DNA of 64,000 bases, from positions 2,108,001-2,172,000 of the forward strand of contig NC_026503.1 in assembly GCF_000182925.2 (NCBI RefSeq). Direction: 5' to 3'. Positions 34,784 through 47,310 of the stretch are shown piece after piece (within the stretch, counting starts at the first letter, position 1; each line of letters opens with the position of its first letter). The DNA is from Neurospora crassa OR74A (lineage: Eukaryota; Ascomycota; Sordariomycetes; Sordariales; Sordariaceae). Below the pieces are notes generated by a model, which did not search any database, had not been told where the DNA came from, and saw nothing but the letters and a program-made list of their open reading frames with translations. The translations under genes and the position numbers were made by a program.

Positions 34784-37700
34784 TCAAAGCTTCGACCTCA
34801 CGGCCTCCAACCGATACTTGACATCTTTCAGCGCCTTGGTCGTCGGCTTCCAATCGTCAAACTGCTTGAGTAAGTCCTCCACCTCATTCGACAGCTCCGA
34901 CTTGACAAAATCCTCTTCCAGCAGGCCACGCATGATCCAGGGTAGATGGTACGGATTCGGGTTGGAGAGGGTGCCAGGTTGGCGGGTGGCCATGTCGCAG
35001 GGAACGGAGGATTTGCTGTTGGGGCGGGTGGGCGAAGGGCTGACGTCCGTTGTTTCTAGGGCGTGGGAGATTGCTAGGCTGTTTGAAGGGAAGGGGGGTT
35101 AGTGAGATTGTCAAAGGAGGGGGTGTGAGTGAAGGGAAACTGGAAAGAGGGCGTGAAGAAGGGAAAAGGTGAGGAGGAAGGTTGGGGTCGACGTACTCGT
35201 AGACTTGCTCATCGTCGTAAAGACGAGAATGGCCATCGCCTGTGTACAAGCTGCCGGCAAGAGGGACGGAAAGTTCACGGATAAGGCCGTGGTCTGTGAC
35301 GCCGAGGTTTCGAAGTTTCAGTGCGAAGCCGACTAGGTGGGCAATGCTGAGTATTATCCGTGTAAGCAAAGCACCAAATGGTTGGGTATCAATGGTCACT
35401 CACAAGTCAGGGGCATGAATCCGGCCATCGATGAATACGGCCCGGTAGATGTACGGGTGATGGGCAGGAGCGTATATGGCGGATTCCAGAGGGACAAGCT
35501 GGTCGTCGATGCTGCCGATATAAGTGATTCGAGCCCCGTAGTGCAATACTGCTTTAACAGCCGCTTCGAGCTTTCTGGATACCTCGCTTTGTGGATCTCC
35601 GAATTCCCATAGTTCAGCTGCAGATCCCATCAAGATACCTAGCCCAGTTTTGTAATCCGGGAATGGGCCGAGAGAGACACCCGCCATAGCGCAAACGCCG
35701 ACCTTGGCTGTTGGAGAGATGACACCCAGCTCGTAGAGTTTCGCCAACAGCATGATGCTAACAGGAACACCCTGAGAATGGCATGCCATGATCACAACGT
35801 CCGCCTGACGGATCTTGTCAATCCAGTTCAACAGCAGCTTCCAGAGGTTTTCCACACGCTCGTCAATCTTGCCCTCGCCCTCAAGAGCAACCTTGTCAAT
35901 CTCACAGTCCCCGCAACCGTGACTCTCGGCCCATCTTCTAATCGCTTCAGCGCCATGATTTGCGAATTTGATCGATGTGCCCGTTGGTTGCCCCGTTATC
36001 GGACGCAGATAGTATGTGGGGATCAACCCGTGTACTCCAAACGCGATAGCCTTTTTGATCTTCGGTGGCTCCCTGGCAATGTTGACATGCTTGGGAGCTG
36101 GTTGTTGCGTCCATAGCAGGTAGTTTTTGATCTGTCGGACAATAGAAGGGTTCTCTTTCATGCGATACACATTCTTGAATGATGGGAGGACGAGGTTAGG
36201 AGGCGGCAGTTTGAGCGAACTTGAACTCTTGGAAGTTCCAGCTTTGGGTGTTCCTTCAGCTTTCGCTATGGGCTCAACCTTGGGTGTATTGGGGCGGGAA
36301 ATGGGTTCGTCAACCATGGATTGCGGTCTTGCCCGTTTCCCTTTATTCGACGAACTTTCTTTCAATGAAGGTGTGGCTGCCCTCGGTTGGTCATCTTTCT
36401 TCACCGACTTCAGCGATGGCTCCTTGGATGGCTCTGTCTCAGGCTCGGTCACGTTGGCGTTCTTCGGCTGCGACTCTGAACTTTCCCCCACCACAGCCAG
36501 CTGGCCAGTTTCCTCTTTCTGTCCATCTTTCGTGTGGGAATTCGACCCTGAATCACGGTACCAGAACGCCCAGGTAGAACCTGATTTTGGTTGTTGTGCT
36601 GGGGCCGGCTTAGCTGCCTCTACTGCAGGCGCATCCTCCATCTCAACGTCCTCGGAATCCTTTGATGGCGGGCTTGTTGCTCCCTCCTGTGGCTCCCCCG
36701 TTGACAATGCTGAATCCGTCTGTTTTGTTTCTGTCGTGCCACTCCCTGGCCAAAACCCAAACAGATAACTCCCATAGCTATAAGTCGGCTTTTCTTGGGG
36801 TGCAGTCTGTAACGTAGGCTCCTGAGCGTCCGGGGCCTTTGGCGGATCTCCGTCTGATGGCATATTGTTTGAGGATTCCTCGGTTAATTTGGGGGGTTCG
36901 GGTACTTCAGGTTCGCCCCCGTTGGGCCTGGGTTCGCTAAGCTTTGGCAGAACCGGGACGGAGGCAGTCAACACTGGATAATAATAGTACGCAGATTGGC
37001 CTAGCCACCCTAGCCAGCTGGAGGAAGCTGTTTCTCCCGACTGTGGTTCGGTGGTAGTAGACTGTGAATCCGCAGGCTGGTGTATACCATTAGTGTCTGA
37101 TGTCGGTTGTTGTTGTTGTTGTTGTTGTTGGGTGTCTGGTGATGGGCGATCCTCGGCTTCATTGCTGCCAGTGGTACTAACAGCAACCTGGTCGGTCTTG
37201 GCAACGTTATCGTCCACTGCCGGCCCCGGCTTTGGTACCTCACCGCCTGTGGATCCCCTATCATCAAGGTTCTCGGATGGTAACATGTTTGGAAGAGACG
37301 AAGATGAAGCTGCACCATCGAGACTGACACTATCCGTGCTTCTTTCTGTGTCAAAACGGCTAAAGTCTGCTCGCTTTTTTGATCTGAGTGTTCCGCCCAT
37401 GATTGTTTCACGGGCGACTTGTGTCGAGGGTGTCGATTTGCGTGGCCATGAGCCATACCAACTCCGAGATTTCTGGGGCTGCGAGTCTGTTAGCATCGGG
37501 TGTAACAGGCATTAAACAGGCTGGATATGGTGGCTGAAGAGAAATAGGCTACCTCTTTCAGCCCTCGCTTGCTCGAAATAGGAGTTGTATTTGCGGTCGC
37601 ATTGGGCTGGGATGTTGATAGAGCATTATCAGGTGTCGAGGTCGTCGTCGACGAAGGTGGGTTCGAAGCGGTCGGCATTGGAACGGCTTTTGAACGCCAT

Positions 37701-37840
37701 ATAGAGGCTGCTAGGCTCGAGGACGATTTCGGCGGCATATCGGATGTGGACGTTGAGGACTCGGTGACAGCACTACCATCCGCCGGCTCGGTTGGAGGGT
37801 TTGGTTTCGCCTTTTTTCGACGACCCATGGTGAAGACCAT
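34784..37840 (-). CDS. YML020W-like alpha/beta-hydrolase fold protein
   Basis: Four exons, 37840-37553, 37478-35404, 35346-35197 and 35078-34784, give 935 aa. The introns are 74, 57 and 118 bp, each with a GT donor (GTAGCC, GTGAGT, GTACGT) and CAG acceptor. The start at 37840 is the first ATG in frame (MVFTMGRRKK); 37828 is an alternative with good context. The first 500 residues are disordered, with short conserved blocks such as RSWYGSWPRK and YGSYLFGFWPGSG and a poly-Gln run. The hydrolase domain begins near PPNLVLPSFKNVYRMKENP and IAFGVHGLIPTYYLRPITG. The nucleophile elbow reads ACHSQGVPVS, a variant of GxSxG with Cys first. An Asp in GSIDDQLVPLESAIY and the late His in RIHAPDF could complete the triad. 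The C-terminus has PYHLPWIMRGLLEEDF. Yeast YML020W is the family member I recall. The substrate is unknown, though a lipid or ester is likely. Confidence 0.85.
37106..37131 (-). repeat. CAA trinucleotide repeat coding poly-Gln
   Basis: A (CAA)n run in the YML020W-like gene encodes about nine consecutive glutamines in its disordered N-terminal region. The repeat is pure at the DNA level, so it is likely to vary between strains. Confidence 0.8.
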
Positions 37841-38968
37841 GGCGAGCAAGGCCAACAACCTAACAGATTCCAGTCCCCTAAGATTATAGGGCAAACTTTG
37901 GCCACATTGCCGTTTATTTCGTCAAGTTGAAAGGATCGAAAATGGGCATGCGACGAGTATTGCGTGGCGCCTATACCGTAGGGACAAGTCGACAAGCCGA
38001 CGAGGCACCGCTCAGGCTACAAATCCGATGTGTACTTCTACTTACACTACACGGGTACCGCCGGCGGGGAGGGAGCGCTTTCATCCATTATCAAAGGCTC
38101 CAGCTCGGATGCATGTACGTCATTTGCCAGGTAGCGCACAGTCCAGGGGAACCGGATAGGTAACGAAGTACCTACACTTTATTACCTGGAGAGGGGGACC
38201 ATGTGAACGAATGCTGATGTTATTACAAGTACCTACTTGATGGTCTAGTGTAGTATCAAATTCATTCTTCCATCAGACTAGAATGATATTCCAATACCGT
38301 ACGATCCTAACATCAGACGACATGTTAAGTGTAGGTAGGTACCTCTAGACAATTGTACATCCCGCCTTGGAGAATTATATGTACCTCGCAATGGCCAATA
38401 GGTAACTCATTGATAGCACGTTCTCAGCAATCCCCTCTATCTCTAGGGTGTAGGTACCTAACGGCCTTCAGTACCCTACCTCTACTTACCGTGTACTTCC
38501 CTGCAACGCATGCGGCTGGCCCGTTGGCTGCCCGTCTCCGCCCGTGCAAAAGGTTCGGTACGTACCTGGCCATGAACGTGACAGCGTCCTGTCAGCTGAC
38601 GCCGTGGCACTCGTGGACACAAGACAGGCGCTGCTAGTACCCCTACAGGGGAACCCCGCAAGACTCAGAACCCGCAACGAACCGACATGCACGCGGCCCG
38701 CGTACCTAGAGATGGCAGAATCGTAGCCGATGCTCACCGCATTCCTTATCGTTATCTGGCCACGGTGAACGGCGACGGACCCACCAAAAATTTTCGGCAG
38801 CGGACAGTGGAAGCGGCCTGGGTCAGTTTTTGTCAGTGCTTGTCGATTCATTCTGAAGTGTGAAGGCGGGCAAAGGGACGAGGGATCCAGTGCGGGTATC
38901 TCTCCAATTGCAACTCCAAACACATCCGTCCATCCATCAGGTCCTTTCTTTATACCCATCAGTTCACA
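37841..38968. other. Divergent promoter region (YML020W-like / RRP5)
   Basis: This 1.1 kb stretch separates the two starts. It holds many GTAGGTACCT-type motifs between 38160 and 38480. An AAAAATTTT motif at 38786-38794 lies about 180 bases before the RRP5 start. No coding signal is visible. Confidence 0.5.
38786..38794. promoter_or_regulatory. RRPE-like element upstream of RRP5
   Basis: The sequence AAAAATTTT matches the core of the ribosomal RNA processing element that marks promoters of ribosome-biogenesis genes in yeast. It sits about 175 bases upstream of the start codon of RRP5, itself a ribosome-biogenesis gene. A clear partner PAC motif (GCGATGAG) was not found nearby. The role is an inference. 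Confidence 0.45.
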
Positions 38969-41900
38969 ATGGGTGCGCAAAAGCGCAAGGAAGGCCCGGG
39001 CGGCGCCCCAGTCAACAAATCAACACAATCAGCCTCCGAATCGAGACCGTCAAAGAGACCAAAGTCCAACGATGCCGGCAGCAAGGCGGGCGCAAAGACG
39101 GGCAAGCAGGGCAACAAGCCGGCTCCCAAGTCCGACAAGCCTGCTCCTCCTGCTCCTACCGCCCCGGCTACATCTACGCTGCTCAAGGAAGAGGAGCCAA
39201 TGTTCCCCAGAGGCGGCGCCAGCATCCTGACACCTCTCGAATACAAGCAAATCCAAGTCCAGGCCAAGAACGACGCCCTGTTCGAGGAGCAATCCAGCAA
39301 GGCCACCGCCAAGAAGGCTGGTGAGAAGGAGGGCAAGCAGAAGAAGTCCAAGAAGAGGTCAAAGTCCGACGACACACCCGCGAAGCCCGATGCGGACGCC
39401 GTCAAGGTTGAAAGTCTCAACTTCAAGGTATGCGCCGGAACACTCATGGGTTCAGTCCTATCATCCAAGTACTAACTGTCCGCAGCGTCTGGTAAAGGGC
39501 TCCTTGGTCCTTGGTTCCGTCTGCGCCATCAACTCTCTCGACATCGCCGTTGCTCTACCCAACAATATTATCGGCCATGTCCCCATCACTGCGATTTCCG
39601 CCCCCCTAACAAAACGCTTGGAGGCCAGCGCCGGTAACGACAATGCCGAAGAGTCAGAAGACGAGAACGACAACGACGTTGACCTCGAATCCCTCTTCCA
39701 GATCGGCCAGTATGTCCGCGCCTACGTTGTATCGACGGTCGACGAGGCTTCTACACACACCCCTGGAAAGGCCAAGCGCCATATCGAACTCTCCCTTCAA
39801 CCTTCTCTCGCCAACACCGGTATGGCGGAGCAAGACGTTGTTGTGAACAGCACAGTTATGGCCGCCATTGCCAGTGTGGAGGACCACGGTTATGTTATGG
39901 ACATCGAGATCGCCGATTCGAAGTTGCAAGGTTTCCTTGCTCGCAAGCAGGTCGACAAGAGCATCCCCCAGGAGGCTCTGCAGCCAGGTGCCGTCCTCCT
40001 CTGTATCGTCACCAAGAACGCCAAGGGCAAGGTCGTTCAGTTGTCCACATTGGGTGAAACCATGGGCAACGTCGAGAACGTCCCTTCGACTGCTACCACC
40101 ATCGACACATTCCTCCCCGGTACTGCCGCCGACGTGCTCGTGTCCGAGGTTTCCAGCCACGGAATTGTTGGCAAGATTATGGGATCGCTGGATGTCACCG
40201 CTGATCTGGTTCACTCTGGCGCTGGTCCGGATGGCATCGATCTTGAAGACACATACAAGGTCGGCTCTCGTCTGAAGGCCAGAGTCATCTGCAACTTCCC
40301 TACTGCAAAGCACCCCAAGCTGGGTATCTCTGTACTAAAACACGTTACCTCGTTGAAGCCAAAGACTGCTTCCAAGGACGACCAACCAGTGGTGCCATTG
40401 CAGGCTCTCCCTCACTCGACGATCGTGGAGAAGTGCACCGTTAAGCAGGTCGAGCCTGAGATCGGTCTTTACGTCGATGTTGGTGTCGAGGGCGTGTCTG
40501 GGTTTGTGCACATCTCCCGCGTCAAGGATGGCAAGGTTGATGCCCTCTTCGAGAACAGCGGACCCTATAAGGTGGGATCTGTTCACGCTGGTAGGGTTGT
40601 CGGCTACAACGCCTTTGATGGCATGTATCTCATTTCCTTGGAGAAGAGTGTTCTTGAGCAGCCATTCCTTCGCATCGAGGACATTCCTGTCGGTGCAGTT
40701 GTTTCTGGTGTGGTTGAAAAGATGGTGGTCAACGCCGCCGGTGTTGGTGGCCTTATTGTCAAGATTGCTGACGGTATCTCTGGCTTGGTCCCCGAGATGC
40801 ACTTCGCTGACGTTCACCTTCAGAACCCCGAGAAGAAGTTCAGGGAAGGCCTGAAGGTGAAGGCGCGTGTGCTCTCGACTGACGCTGCCTCTCGCCAGAT
40901 CCGCCTTACTCTCAAGAAGACGCTCGTCAATTCCGATCTTCCTGCCATCCAATCGTATGAGCAAATTGCTGTTGGCCAACAGGCGCTCGGTACCATCATC
41001 AACGTCTTGCAGCACGGTGCGATTGTGCAGTTCTACGGCAGGCTCCGTGGTTTCTTGCCAGTTTCTGAGATGAGCGAGGCCTACATTCAGGATCCCAAGG
41101 AGCACTTCCGCGTTGGCCAGACTGTCAGCATCTACGTCATCAGCTTCGACCCCGATGCCGCCAAGCTTATTGTTTCTTGCAAGGACCCATCTGCCTTTGG
41201 TCTTGAGAAGCAGTTGGCCCTCAAGAAGCTTCAGATCGGTGATGTGGTGTCGGCTAAGGTCACGCAGAAAACTGACGACGATGTTTTTGTTGAGCTTGCC
41301 GATAGCTCTCTCAAGGCCATCCTCCCCGTCGCTCACTTGACGGACAAGTCGGTCAGCAAGACTCAGTCTGCCCTCAAGAAAATTCACGTCAACCAGACTC
41401 TTGCCGAGTTGGTGATCTTGGAAAAGAACGAGGCTCGCCGTTCCATCATTCTCTCCCAGAAGCCCAGCCTTGTCAAGGCTAGCAAGGAAGGCAAGTTCCT
41501 TACTACCCTTGATGGTGCTCGCGTCGGAGATGAGGTTTCTGGTTATATTCGCAACATCACTGCTACGGCTGTCTTCGTCCAGTTCGGTGGCAAGTTGACC
41601 GCCTTGCTTCCCAAGTCTATGATTCCTCGCGAGGATCAGGACAAACCCGACTTTGGCATGTTCAAGTCTCAGTCTGTTACTGTCAAGATCACTTCGGTTA
41701 ACACCGAGCTTAATCGCCTGGTTGTTGCTATCCCCGGTGCTGCGGAGCAGGTTAAGAAGGTCGAGACCAAGGGCGAGAAGGTCGCTAACCCCGTGGATGA
41801 ATCCATTACCACTTTGGATGATATTTCCATTGGCAAGCTGACCAAGGCTCGCATTGTGTCCGTTAAGGACACCCAGCTCAACGTTCAGCTCGCTGATAAC

Positions 41901-44495
41901 ATTCAGGGTCGTATTGATGTTTCTCAGGTGTACGACAGCTGGGAGCAGATCAAGGATACCAAGAAGCCGTTGAAGAGATTCCAGCCCAATCAGGTCGTCC
42001 CTGTCCGCGTGCTGGGCGTCCATGACGCTCGCAACCACCGCTTCCTGCCCATTTCCCACCGATCCAGCCACTCCGTCCTCGAACTGTCCGCGAAGCCCAG
42101 CGATGTCAAGGAGGGCGCCTCTTCCGAGCCGCTGTCTTTCGACAACCTCAAGGTTGGTTCTAGCTACGTGGGCTTCGTCAACAATGTTGGCCAAGGCCAC
42201 CTTTGGGTCAACCTTTCCCCCACTGTTCGCGGCAGAGTTAATGCGATGGAGGCCTCTGACGATGTCTCTTTATTGACCAACCTTGCGAAGAACTTCCCTA
42301 TTGGCTCGGCCCTCCGCGTCCGCGTCGTCTCTGTGGATGCCGAATCCAAGCGCCTCGATCTCTCTGCCAGATCTCCTGGTTCCGAGGACGAGTTGACTTG
42401 GGACAAGATCGCACAGGATGTCATCCTTGTCGGCAAGATTACCAAGGTTGACGAACGCCAGGTCATTGTCAAGCTTAGCGAGAGCCTGGCTGGACCCGTT
42501 CATAAGGTTGATCTTGTCGATGACTACGAAGAGGCCAACCCTGCCAAGTTCGCTAAGAACGAGATCGTCCGTGTTGCTGTCGTTGAAGTTGACAAGAGCA
42601 ACAAGAGGATACGTCTGTCTACCAGACCTTCTCGCATCCTCAACTCTTCGCTTCCGGTCAAGGATAAGGAGATCACTCAGAACACCAAGCTCGAAGTTGG
42701 CGAAATTGTCCGTGGTTTCGTCAAGAACGTCTCTGACAAGGGTCTCTTCGTCACTCTCGGTGGCACTGTCACCGCCTTCGTCCAGATCAAGAATCTTTCC
42801 GATGCTTATCTCAAGTACTGGAAGGAGCAGTTTCAGGTTGATCAGCTCGTCAAGGGGCGCATCATCTCTGTTGCCAACGGCCGTATCGAGATGAGCTTGA
42901 AGCCTTCTGTTGTCGACAAGGACTACGTTCCTCTCACCACCATCTCCGACCTAAAGGAAGGCCAGACCATTACTGGTCGCGTCCGCAAGGTCGAGGAGTT
43001 TGGTGCCTTCATCGACATCGATGGCTCCGCCAACCTCTCTGGCCTGTGCCATCGTAGCGAGATGTCTGACAAGACCGTCAAGGATGCTCGTAAGCTGTAT
43101 GAGGAAGGTGACAAGGTCAAGGCCAAGGTCCTGAAGGTGGACATAACTGCCAAGAGAATCAACCTTGGCTTGAAGCCATCCTACTTTGGCGAGCAGGATG
43201 ATGAGGATGAGATGGACGTTGACGAGGAGGATGCCGAGGACAGTGAGGGCGATGACTCTGATGAGGATATGAGCGACGCCGACGACGCCGTCCAGATTAC
43301 TGGTACCGACAACGTCGAGGACGAGTCCGAAGATGAGGATGAGGCTAGCGATGTCGAGATGGTTGACGCTGATGTCAAGGGTCTTGAGGCCGGTGGCTTC
43401 GACTGGTCTGCTTCTCTGGAGGATGGCGAGAAGGCCAATGCCTCTGCGGCGGATCTTGAGGCCTTGGCCAAGAAGAAGAAGGCTCGCCGCGAGCCTCAGG
43501 TTACGGTCGATAAGACTGCCTCGCTCGATGTTGATGGACCTCAAACCGCCAGCGACTACGAGCGTCTACTTCTTGGTCAGCCTAACTCCTCCCAGCTCTG
43601 GATCGCCTACATGGCCTTCCAAATGCAGGTGAGCGATCTGGCCGCTGCCAGACAAGTGGCTGAGCGTGCCATCAAAACGATCAACATCAAGGAGGAGATC
43701 GAGAAGCTGAACGTCTGGATTGCCTATCTCAACTTGGAGGTTGCTTATGGCAATGAGGAGACAGTCGACGAGGTGTTCAAGCGGGCTTGCACATACAACG
43801 ACAAGCAGGAGGTCCATGAGCGTCTGGCCAGTATCTACATCCAATCTGGCAAGCGCAAGGTAAGCACCCACCCCCCCTGAAAAAAAAATCCATGTGGTTA
43901 CAGAATTACTAACATAATTCCCCTACAACAGCAAGCCGATGACCTCTTCGAGAAGATCGTCAAGGAGTTCGGTTACAAATCCCCCGAAGTCTGGGTCAAC
44001 TACGCTCACTTCCTGCACACCACCGCGCACTCGCCCGACCGCGCCCGCGCCCTCCTCAAGCGCGCCACCCAGGTGCTCGGCAAGGAGACGCACATGTACC
44101 TCGCCCTTCTGCCCAAGTTCGCCGCGCTCGAGTTCCGCTCGCCCAACGGCGACAAGGAGCAGGGCCGCACCCTCTTCGAGAACCTGCTGGCCACCTACCC
44201 CAAGAAGTTCGACCTGTGGAACCAGCTCATCGACCTCGAGACCTCGGCGGCCGACGCCGACAAGGGCGTTATCCGCGACCTGTTTGATCGCGGTAGCAAG
44301 GTCAAGGGCCTCAAGCCCCGCCAGGCCAAGGCTTGGTTCAGGAGGTGGGCCCAGTGGGAGGAGAAGAACGGTGATAAGAAGAGCAGGGAGAGAGTCAGCG
44401 CCAAGGCACAGGAGTGGGCGAGAACGGCGGCTGAGAAGAAGAAGACTGCTGCTGCTTCTGCGGCCCAGGAGGAGGAGAGTGGAGATGAGGAGTAG
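38969..44495 (+). CDS. rrp5: rRNA biogenesis protein RRP5
   Basis: RRP5 is a nucleolar RNA-binding protein needed for early pre-rRNA cleavages of both the 40S and 60S paths (sites A0-A2 and A3). Exons 38969-39427, 39486-43859 and 43932-44495 give 1798 aa. Introns are 58 bp (GTATGC ... CTAACTGTCCGCAG) and 72 bp (GTAAGC ... CAACAG), both phase 0. Residues 1-150 are Lys/Ala-rich, with EEEPMFPRGGASILTPLEYKQI, the conserved N-terminal block. A long array of S1 RNA-binding repeats follows to about 1350. Examples are VRGFVKNVSDKGLFVTLGGTV and ITGRVRKVEEFGAFIDIDGS. An acidic Asp/Glu stretch lies near 1365-1425. The C-terminal HAT/TPR repeats begin near DYERLLLGQPNSSQLWIAYMAFQM and run through VWVNYAHFLH and RARALLKRATQVLGK. 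Length and domain order fit yeast Rrp5 (1729 aa). The assignment is secure. Confidence 0.97.
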
Positions 44496-44920
44496 ATGTG
44501 ATGAGATGATATCCCTCTTACGGTTGGTTATTTGGTTCGAAATAAGCTGTTATACCTACTGGGAAGCAGAAGAAGACGGGTTGGGATTCTGCCGCCACCC
44601 CAGCCGCCCGTCCACGTTTTATAGAGAGGCAAGAAAAAAGGAGAGCATGCCCAGGCGCCTTTGTAGTAACATTTGTATATAGGGTTCGGTTTCCTTTTGT
44701 TTTCAAAAAGCCTGATGTTTGAATATTTCATATATTTTTGGTCTTCACTGCTTTTTTACACCGGGGTTGAATGTGCACGGCTGTGTGATTGGATTCAAAA
44801 CGATCTAGGTAATAGAACTCGATATGCCGTTCATCCCCATTGACGTGTCGGATGGTGATGACTTGTGTAAGAAGTAGATATTGCACTCCCTCTCTTTCTC
44901 TCCACGCTGCTCATGTTTTG

Positions 44921-44957
<37 letters not shown>

Positions 44958-47310
44958 CAACCACAACATTTCAAGGCGCGAGATATCCATCAATCAGTTC
45001 ACCCTGCATATTCCAATCGGGCAGAGAACTGTTTGTTAAAAGCAAGGTAACCCAGGTAGGTACATTGCTTCCACTGTTGTAGTGACCTCTCAGAAACGAA
45101 ACCTTTTTTTTTTTTTCGATGACTGTCCTCACTATTCTACCTAGATACTTAGTGCCTACAGTATTATCTTTTCTCTCTTCCTGCTTCCACGTCGTTGGGT
45201 TGCGAGCACAAGTACTTCCTACTTACTTACCTACCAATCAACCAATGTCATTTATTCTCGTAGCGGTACAGCGCAGCCGCCTCTATTCGTAATCCTTTCC
45301 TTCCTTCTCGCCGTTTCGTTGTACATAACGGTAACCGTAACAGTAACACCATTCAGTGTCCCCCGCCCGCCCGCCCAGAAACCAGACCATCGGAATGATG
45401 GGCTTTCAGGTACATCATATTTGTGCCACTGGTGGTAGTACACTAGGTAGGTAGAGGTAAGGCAGGTGGTACACACACTACTTGCATGGAGCAGGTTCCT
45501 TCCTTCCTTTCTTCATTTTTTTCATTTCTTTGAATCCGTTCGTTCCATTCATTCTCCACTTCACCCTGATTCATTCGATAACGGCATGTGATAAACAACC
45601 AATGCAGAGTACAATTCGATTTCATGGACTTGTTTTCTGACTAACTGAATGACTATGACTCCTTTGGCTGGAGAGAGAGACAGAGCAGCTAGATGGATGG
45701 ATGGATGTATCGTAAGCATAGGAGAGGTGAGGTGAGGTGTGCGATTGAAGCGCTTTTTTTGTAACTGAATGATAGCCGAAGATCGTAACCTAATCTGGCA
45801 GTTGGCACATCCAATCCTCCCGCTGTCGTGCAAGTGTGCGCAAGAATATCTCCAACCAACCAAGCAATTCATTGCAGAACATCAAAAGTAATGATGAATC
45901 AGAGGGCAGCCGGAATGACACCAGAGGCAAATGTCCTTCGACCGATAAAGGAACAAATGCCGACACGGATCGTCGGTAGGGAGGGAGGGATTGTGGCACG
46001 GGTCGTCCCACGGAGGACGCAGATTGGGGAATAACATCATTTGTTGCCACCGTACATCGCAAGGAACGGGAGATTGTTAATGTACCTGACAAAATGGGGT
46101 AGGCTGGACGGCTACACTGAACTGAGTACAAATGATGATCTCAGTTGCTACGGAAGAGAACAAAAACTAGGTAGTGAATACGATATGGCGACAATAAAGG
46201 AACATTGAATGGTTGGATAGATATAGTAATATAGATATGTATCTACTTGTGTGTTCTCTTCACAACCCTCTCAAAGGTAAATACCCACATGTATGCGAAG
46301 ATGGTATCTCATTTCTCGACGTGTCCAAGACAATTGGAACCAACCACCAACCAAAATCCAATAACCAAGTTCTGAAACGCCTCTCCAAATGCCATGCCAG
46401 GTAATAACAAGATGCTAGAATAACGCTGATGATAATGATGATGATGTGCTGTCCCCTTTCGCCATATCCAAAAAGGCGGGAGGGGCATTGTGTAACAATG
46501 GAAAGGAGATGGGTATGTAACGATGCAATGCTGCAGAACACAAGATGAGAGAGAAAAATAAACAAATGTACACGGTGGGTTTTCCGGCAAAAATATGACC
46601 GACACCTGAAGGGGTAATAATGCCGAAGGCCACATTGTGTTCCAGGTTGCCGCACCAATGTTCTCGACCAACGAACAAACCCCTAAAGCCGAGAATCCCG
46701 AAGGCTCGAGAAGACTTTGATCTGGCTGCAGTCGCGTGGTGGCTCATCAGAAGACGTTGGACTGAACTTCCGCGGGCGATGAGCAACAAATAATCGATCT
46801 GTCCGCATGCAGTTTCTTATTCCCCCGGAAGTTCAATCGAGCGCATGTCGAAGAGCATCGAACCATCTTGGTGACAGCAAAAAAGCGGGAGTTGACGGAC
46901 CCACTCCCACGCATAGTGAACGGGGGGCTTGTCCGCCATCCCAGAGCGACGGCGGCCGATCGAATTCTTGACACCGAAAAGAAAACCCAAGCAGCCAGTG
47001 GGGAAAATTTCCATCCAACTTCACTTGCGGTAAATAGTGCCCGCCAATATTGCTGTGAGCTGGTGGATATCGAGCAATGACCATACCCCTACTGGGTGCA
47101 GGACATAAGTGGCCGACAGCGCTGCAGAAACGCGCATGGCAGTAAGACTTTGTCAGCCGGGACGAAGGGGTTCGGCGAAATGTGACGTAAGAGGTTGCTC
47201 TTAGCTCCTAGGGACCAAATGCGGAGAGCATTGGTTCCCGTTCGAGCCAGACATGTTTTATGCGTCGGGGTCTGGTGTTGGTGGATCTTTCAGACGCGCC
47301 AGCTATGTAG
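44496..47310. other. 2.8 kb intergenic region after RRP5
   Basis: This stretch lies between the converging ends of RRP5 and the unknown gene at 47311. A T25 run lies at 44933-44957 and T12 around 45103-45115. Copies of TAGGTAGG or its complement occur near 45053, 45226 and 45444, with CCCG repeats at 45361-45374. Short open frames are found on both strands but none is convincing. Confidence 0.5.
44933..44957. repeat. T25 homopolymer
   Basis: Twenty-five T residues lie downstream of RRP5, with no adjoining element. This is a simple repeat. Confidence 0.85.

Noticed and set aside
40335-42200. Minus-strand open frame of 621 codons
   Set aside because: It is antisense to the S1-repeat region of RRP5 and arises from strongly biased codon use there.
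46260-46658. Hydrophobic minus-strand frame of 132 codons
   Set aside because: It includes a run encoded by an ATC-type simple repeat and has no recognisable family; likely chance.
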